Source: Calditrichota bacterium
GTDB taxonomy: Bacteria; CLD3
DNA: 64,000 nt
NCBI GenBank assembly: GCA_008501735.1
Contig: QQUF01000045.1
Location: forward strand, 62,001 to 126,000
Direction of reading: 5' to 3'
Part shown: positions 61,501-64,000 of the stretch, piece after piece
Layout: the number at the start of each line of letters is the position of its first letter
Position numbering within the stretch: the stretch's first letter is position 1
Position numbers and translations under genes: made by a program
Notes under the pieces: model-generated
What the model saw: the letters and a program-made list of their open reading frames with translations, nothing else
Told to the model about the DNA's origin: nothing
Databases searched by the model: none

Positions 61501-62599
61501 TACTACTTTGCCTTTTGGTCCAATTACTTCTGTTGATGATACAACAATCACTTTTAACTCTCCTGTTTGGGGAAGTGCTGGAAATTTCACTTTAAATGCT
61601 GTTGCAAACCTTACAAGTGCAGTTGACTTAAACTTAGCTAATAACGATGTTGATGCAAACTTCTCTGTAACTTTTGCTTCTGGTGATTTGATTGCTGGCG
61701 ATTCTTTTGAATCAGCTGCTGGAAACTGGAACATTTCAAATTCTGACCAAACAGTTGGTTGGGCAAATGCTTCAACTCCAAAGAATGTTCTTGGAGTTAC
61801 AATTCCTTCAAGCGGAAATGGTTACTTGAAATATTCAAATGGTTCAAACTACGACAGTCAAAACAACACTGCAAACAACGGAACTGCGACTTCAAACTTT
61901 ACTGTTGATTTAACCAACTTATCTGACCCACACTTAGTCTTTGATTATGTTTACGAGACTGAGACAAGTGCAAATTCTTACGACCAAAGATGGGTTGAAG
62001 TAAGTAATGATGATTTTGCAACTACTGTTCACAGTGAACAATTAACAAACGACTTGATGGGAATTTGGAACAAAAGATTTATCCAACTTGACCCAACTTG
62101 GGGAACTGTTAAAGTTAGATTCAAATTTGACACAGTTGACGGAGCTTCAAATAATTTTGCAGGTTGGTTCATTGACGATTTAGGCATTTATTCTGTAACT
62201 TGTCCAGACCCACAACAACCTGTAGTAATTACTGAAATCAAGCAAAGTGGCGATAACATTCGACTTTCTTGGACTGAATCTCCACAAGCTGACAATTACA
62301 GAGTTTACTTTGACACAGTTTTGAACGGACAAATTAACTTCGTAGATGTTGGAACTAATTTAACTTGGACTCACATTGACGCTTTAGCTAACAACACAAA
62401 TTACTACTACTCTGTTGTTGCATCTTGTGGAACTAACTTGAGTTCACCAATCACTTCGACAACAACTAAAGGAAGTTCTAAAACTTTCAAAGCTAAGACT
62501 AAAGAATCTGTAAAAATCTTTGACTCGTCATTACAAGAAACGACTCAAAGTAGAACTAAGCAAAGCAAAAGTGCTCAGAGAAACAGAGTCAATAAATAA
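55574..62599 (+). CDS. Giant secreted protein with SBBP beta-propeller repeats and CARDB-like domains
   Basis: The 2341-residue product starts with GAGGT upstream and a signal peptide (1-23, ending SSFGQ). CARDB-like Ig domains (about 25-680) lead to a first SBBP block (about 682-1134). Two more CARDB-like domains follow, then a second SBBP block (about 1355-1815), two CARDB-like domains, a MAM-like sandwich (about 2035-2205) and an Fn3 domain (about 2210-2290). SBBP units repeat the pattern YSTYLGG...D...V...GNAYVGG. The end is a basic tail (SRTKQSKSAQRNRVNK) and no type IX sorting domain is visible. It is probably a surface adhesin or structural protein. No catalytic motif is seen. Confidence 0.88.
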   Translation: MKKIKLMLTCLVVFFTISSSFGQNIGISSVTLDKFTYDPNETMNVSITVINNELTPQSFDLDFNNDGVTGTFASETQTASSTVTYNYSLSAVSPVSSTPKSLLVTVSTSGAIGVDTYFHTAELKIDSLIFSGNNNAVCAGQQINTILVFVFNSGSEFVENASNALGTATINVNGIDYSSLQTNLVPGTNVFVINNAIAPPTTSSTPFNVAGSVTLDNDTEFNTADNTNNLALNFGYKLVLDNVVVTPDPSNAGDPIDFLITLKNIGGTTSLSLGPVFVNNNGTNTTLLNYGAIAPDGLTTLTISDVSNGTNPLTAPVPFDVIFRPSICTAINDTVSGNTYNNQADLEVLSTTVTSATPNCPGSAMTVDVQVRNNGGVNADGDVQLFSSDPTLTQSFTGLTPGDTTTIAFNTTSYNSGGSAPFSITVANNLTATATLTSGTEGNTANNSASTSYYHKANFRVDALSVNKFTNCPNDPMSFDAIVANVGGTTGNGTVFVDVDGDGSNDASATFTGLAPNNVTIVTVNAFSPSVYNPSPAVFTAKSSALVTSDTDCGFNLNTITPATANHEHNAYINEVQITGVNFTTNPEVGNQTTLEVTLYNNGCNPALGFLNVDWFSANVCESNVNFGPIPFEGSQTIFINDPNFAYNESYILEVVANLTSGADEVTGNNAAALGYTVNSGILPTFSTFLGSIWDDFGTKVAVDKWGYSYVGGKTSSTAFPVTSGAYDNNNTGGEAFLSKLETKGDALCYSTYLGGSSYDEIRGVTVDQFGNAYVGGHTASNDFPTTLTSLSQTYNNAGDLFVTKFNTYGSALLYSTYLGGNSIEQLDDISVNTSGNATVTGFTDSNDLLVTGGAFQTSTNGNTDGFVFKFDSIGDAVFGTYFGTTNDDFGSSVFVEDSSGDVYVGGHTFAHDFPISAGALQDEYNELGDGLALKFNDSGTSLLYATYLGGSFNDHIWGIQVDANGNLFAGGMTEATDFPTTPTAYDTTYNGGVRDAFVAKINQTGSNLDFSTYVGGNNDDYGYDLGIDSDGNSFISGYTYSGNFPLSASTFDATWNGNRDAFFSKLSPNGGHLYYSTYLGGSQIDQINGVVIDKIGDAIVSGTTYSQNYPVQGGSFDITYNGHSEAFAKKFSFQPDAGNLTLSNLSVTYNYGSCPTDAISFNAQVTNNGSISEDGLVELDVDGDGTFDLSQSFSGLNAGNSTNLIFNTTSPDTTGPFTPIAFVTLLSGNDSNIADNSNTSTYDHTNSANDIAITSFGWNFNPQVNDIAELSVLISNKTCNDAIGTLTIDWFNDGSNVETVPYGTLEAQETEILSFTTPIFGTTGSFTLALNLALTNASDDVLGNNIATLVYTVDPAGTTANSDEYITYLGADFDDFAHAIDVDDNGYAYIGGMTKSALFPTTPGAYDIVNNGGEAYISKLDYFGSSLIFSTFYGGTAQEIVTDLVVNDTNGEIHIIGNTNSTDLPTTAFAGDQTYNGGGDAFVAKFNNYGSSLLYSTYLGGNSIDEGWGLTVDNSGNAHVTGSTWSNTFSVTGTAYKLATNSSVDAFITSLDGNGNFVYSTYFGGSADDYGRGIDVDASGNLYVGGHTHSYNFEVTPNAFQTEYQQQSEAFVTKLDPATNTLHYSTLIGGNHNDYVWRVELVSNDELVVAGNTGSTIFPTTEGAADTTYNGWYSDVFVARLTADGSNLIYNTYIGGGKNDLCYGMDVDTDENVYVSGYHLSGDYPTTTDALDDTFNGERDIFFTKLNSTGSAVLYSTYIGTEKDEQSWALAVDQTGAAYIAGEATTGIPTTLGAYQQTWNGYKDSFVAKFDFQDSQDLEVTLVNITSPSFNCPTETITVDVTVTNLGGFPEDGILSVDTDGNGSFDKKQTFTNLSGSQIFSFSGVSPSPASTGFKTVTATVTPLTGKDPNAGNNTGTDTFQHDTANNDIAITSISFQNSPLVAVKSKLDVTITNLECNDASGTLTIDWFDDGTQITTLPFGPITSVDDTTITFNSPVWGSAGNFTLNAVANLTSAVDLNLANNDVDANFSVTFASGDLIAGDSFESAAGNWNISNSDQTVGWANASTPKNVLGVTIPSSGNGYLKYSNGSNYDSQNNTANNGTATSNFTVDLTNLSDPHLVFDYVYETETSANSYDQRWVEVSNDDFATTVHSEQLTNDLMGIWNKRFIQLDPTWGTVKVRFKFDTVDGASNNFAGWFIDDLGIYSVTCPDPQQPVVITEIKQSGDNIRLSWTESPQADNYRVYFDTVLNGQINFVDVGTNLTWTHIDALANNTNYYYSVVASCGTNLSSPITSTTTKGSSKTFKAKTKESVKIFDSSLQETTQSRTKQSKSAQRNRVNK

Positions 62600-62625
62600 A
62601 ACTTAAATTTTTACAACCTCATTTT

Positions 62626-62660
62626 AAAAGCCTCGATTTTGTCGGGGCTTTTTTTGTTTT
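62626..62660 (+). terminator. Rho-independent terminator
   Basis: Arms AAAAGCCTCGA (62626-62636) and TCGGGGCTTTT (62642-62652) with one G-T pair, followed by T-rich DNA; it ends the giant gene. The remaining 62660-62947 is AT-rich and holds no gene I can support. Confidence 0.85.
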
Positions 62661-62947
62661 AAAGAGAATAATTTTTTCGTTACTTTATTTTTTTAAAGCG
62701 TAGTTCATTTACATTGGCTCATTTTGTTCCATTTTAGATACACTTTCCCCCACAAATCACTGTATTCCAAAGAGTTAAAGACTAAAAAAATTTTAAAAAA
62801 ATCTTCTCAAAGAACAAAATTAAATTTTTATTTGAGCCATAACAATTTCACAAATCACTGTTTTAATTCAGCTTATCAAAACTCAATTAATTGGCATAAT
62901 TTTTTATTCACTAAAAACAAAACAATCTAACAAGAAGGAAAATGAAA

Positions 62948-63835
62948 ATGAAAAAACTGATTCTAACAGGAGTTTTTTCTTCCATTGTGCTTGTCGGTTC
63001 TTTAGCCGCTCAAGAACAAAAACCAAATTGGAAAACAGGCGGAAGCTACGGTGCAAACTTTAGCCAAGTTGGACTAAAAGATTGGTCTGGCGGAGGCGAA
63101 AGTTCAATGTCACTTTCTTTATTCACTGACTACTTTGCAAATTACAGAAAAGGCAAATACAGTTGGGATAATGAACTGGAACTTGCTTATGGTTTGACAA
63201 AACAAGGAGATGAAAAAAACTCCGTTCGTAAATCTGATGACAAAATTGCTTTTACAACAAAAGCAGGACGTGATTTTGTTGAGTTTTGGCAATACACTGC
63301 TCTTGCAGAATTCAAGACTCAATTCGCAAAAGGTTACAAATATGACGTTGACTCTGATGGAGATGGAGTAGCAGATATTGACAAAGTTCAGTCGTCAGAA
63401 TTTTTAGCACCTGCTTATTTAACAGTTGCACTTGGTATTGAGTACAAACCAAACGATAACTTTTTTGTATTTATCTCACCACTTTCAAGTAAGTCAACTT
63501 TTGTTCTTGACGATAAACTTTCTGATGCTGGAGCTTACGGAGTTAATCCTGGCGACAGTAGAAGAAGCGAAGTTGGTGCGTATTTAAATGCAATGTACAA
63601 AAGAGCTTTAATGGAAAATGTAAAATTTCAGACAAAGCTAAACTTGTTCAACAATTACAAAGATCCATTTCTTGACATTAGTTGGCAAACACAACTTTTG
63701 ATGAAAGTGAATGAGTACATTTCTGCAAGTTTTTCAACTCATCTAATTTATGACGATGATATTAAGGACAAAGATGGAGATACGGCTTTACAATTCAAAG
63801 AAGTTTTAGCAGTCGGAATCCTCTACAATTTTTAG
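62948..63835 (+). CDS. DUF3078 outer-membrane-associated protein
   Basis: The AAGAAGGAA at 62932-62940 favours the ATG at 62948 (295 residues); an ATG two codons earlier is possible. The signal peptide (about 1-20) ends GSLAAQ. Residues about 25-295 follow the DUF3078 pattern common in Bacteroidota: NWKTGGSYGANFSQVGLKDWSGGGESSMS, then KYSWDNELELAYGLTKQGD and a C-terminal LQFKEVLAVGILYNF. A beta-barrel or surface protein of unknown role. An Asp-rich loop (DVDSDGDGVADID) near 138-150 may bind calcium. Confidence 0.88.
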   Translation: MKKLILTGVFSSIVLVGSLAAQEQKPNWKTGGSYGANFSQVGLKDWSGGGESSMSLSLFTDYFANYRKGKYSWDNELELAYGLTKQGDEKNSVRKSDDKIAFTTKAGRDFVEFWQYTALAEFKTQFAKGYKYDVDSDGDGVADIDKVQSSEFLAPAYLTVALGIEYKPNDNFFVFISPLSSKSTFVLDDKLSDAGAYGVNPGDSRRSEVGAYLNAMYKRALMENVKFQTKLNLFNNYKDPFLDISWQTQLLMKVNEYISASFSTHLIYDDDIKDKDGDTALQFKEVLAVGILYNF

Positions 63836-63880
63836 AAAAAGAATACTTTAATTGATCTTTAGTAGGAGTTTATTAAAGTT

Positions 63881-63920
63881 GCCTGTGTGGTTAATTTTGC
63901 GACACAGGCTCTCTTTTTAA
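63881..63920 (+). terminator. Rho-independent terminator
   Basis: Arms GCCTGTGT (63881-63888) and ACACAGGC (63902-63909), then TCTCTTTTT. It ends the DUF3078 gene just before the last, cut-off gene. Confidence 0.8.
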
Positions 63921-63943
63921 CAAATTAATTTTTTAGGAAAAAA

Positions 63944-64000
63944 ATGGATAATATTAACTCAATAATGGAAACCGTAACAAATTTAGCAATCGAGTACGGT
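63944..64000 (+). CDS. 5' end of a gene cut by the window edge
   Basis: An ATG at 63944, with TTTTAGGAAA upstream, opens a frame of 19 codons to the window end (MDNINSIMETVTNLAIEYG). Such a start is seen in some small mechanosensitive-channel (MscS-type) proteins, but too little is present to assign it. Confidence 0.5.
   Translation, partial: MDNINSIMETVTNLAIEYG

Noticed and set aside
62724-62740. TTGGCTCATTTTGTT string near 62714 as a sigma-54 site
   Set aside because: Only the -24 half fits; no TTGC at -12.
62890-62910. Possible sigma-54 promoter (TTGGCAT) before the DUF3078 gene
   Set aside because: The -12 GC element is missing at the right distance.
62724-62930. 68-residue plus-strand ORF before the DUF3078 gene
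   Set aside because: Low-complexity Lys/Asn/Phe composition in an AT-rich leader; no ribosome-binding site or family.

Overview
This 64 kb window is AT-rich, dense bacterial chromosome. Several features point to the Bacteroidota/Chlorobi side of the FCB group. Secreted proteins carry C-terminal sorting/FlgD-like modules, including the NYPNPFNPST signature that is common in Ignavibacteria- and Kapabacteria-type genomes. There are PorV-like, DUF3078 and TonB-dependent outer-membrane proteins, a YbeY of the Bacteroidota type, and an E1 alpha-beta fusion. Placement near Kapabacteria/Ignavibacteria is inference, because no rRNA marker is present. LpxH-like, LpxB and IspD enzymes and many beta-barrels indicate a Gram-negative envelope. 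I saw no rRNA, tRNA or CRISPR array.

Layout. 1-3.6 kb (minus): a membrane-stress cluster of PspA, double-DUF350, DUF4178 and FtsH. 3.7-8.4 kb: a 1559-residue regulator with a pseudokinase, an ATPase, TPRs, a sigma-54 AAA+ domain and a Fis helix-turn-helix. 8.6-10.3 kb (plus): a Lon-N-domain protein, a CpsB-type PHP phosphatase and a small Sm-like protein, ending at a terminator shared with the convergent accB-accC pair. 12.3-14.4 kb: a CorC/HlyC-type protein and YbeY. 14.5-18.7 kb (plus): Nfu, a CoA-binding protein, a small zinc-ribbon ORF that runs out of frame into an LpxH-like phosphatase with no ATG/GTG/TTG start, a TPR lipoprotein and a DinB-like protein. 18.7-22.3 kb (minus): branched-chain 2-oxoacid dehydrogenase E1 fusion, LipB and a stand-alone B12-binding domain. 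22.5-24.4 kb: an ABC-F protein.

24.4-34.1 kb is the accessory region. It holds a type I restriction-modification operon (hsdM-hsdS-hsdR) with a REP-associated tyrosine transposase (RAYT) gene placed between hsdS and hsdR, then a Fic protein, a GyrI-like protein and a DUF4032 kinase-like protein. About a dozen copies of a short palindrome (arms GGGCAACC / GGTTGCCC) lie only in this part of the window. Four of them are inside the RAYT reading frame and are translated as part of a long repetitive insert that splits the transposase. This is the most unusual object in the window.

34.2-38.5 kb: a beta-barrel protein, LpxB, an orphan nuoK and an O-antigen-ligase-like protein. 38.6-46.8 kb (plus): a surface/outer-membrane gene set, namely a lamin-tail plus OB-fold secreted protein, a PorV-like barrel, a helix-hairpin-helix barrel and a FadL-like barrel; this could be an extracellular-DNA-handling system (inference). 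47.4-50.6 kb: a PNGase F-like secreted glycosidase with all three catalytic acids, then GNAT, PdxH and a HAD phosphatase. 50.7-54.8 kb (minus): a TPR/lipocalin-like protein, a TonB-dependent receptor and IspD. 55.6-62.6 kb: a 2341-residue secreted protein with two blocks of SBBP beta-propeller repeats between CARDB-like domains. 62.9-64 kb: a DUF3078 protein and the first codons of a cut-off gene.
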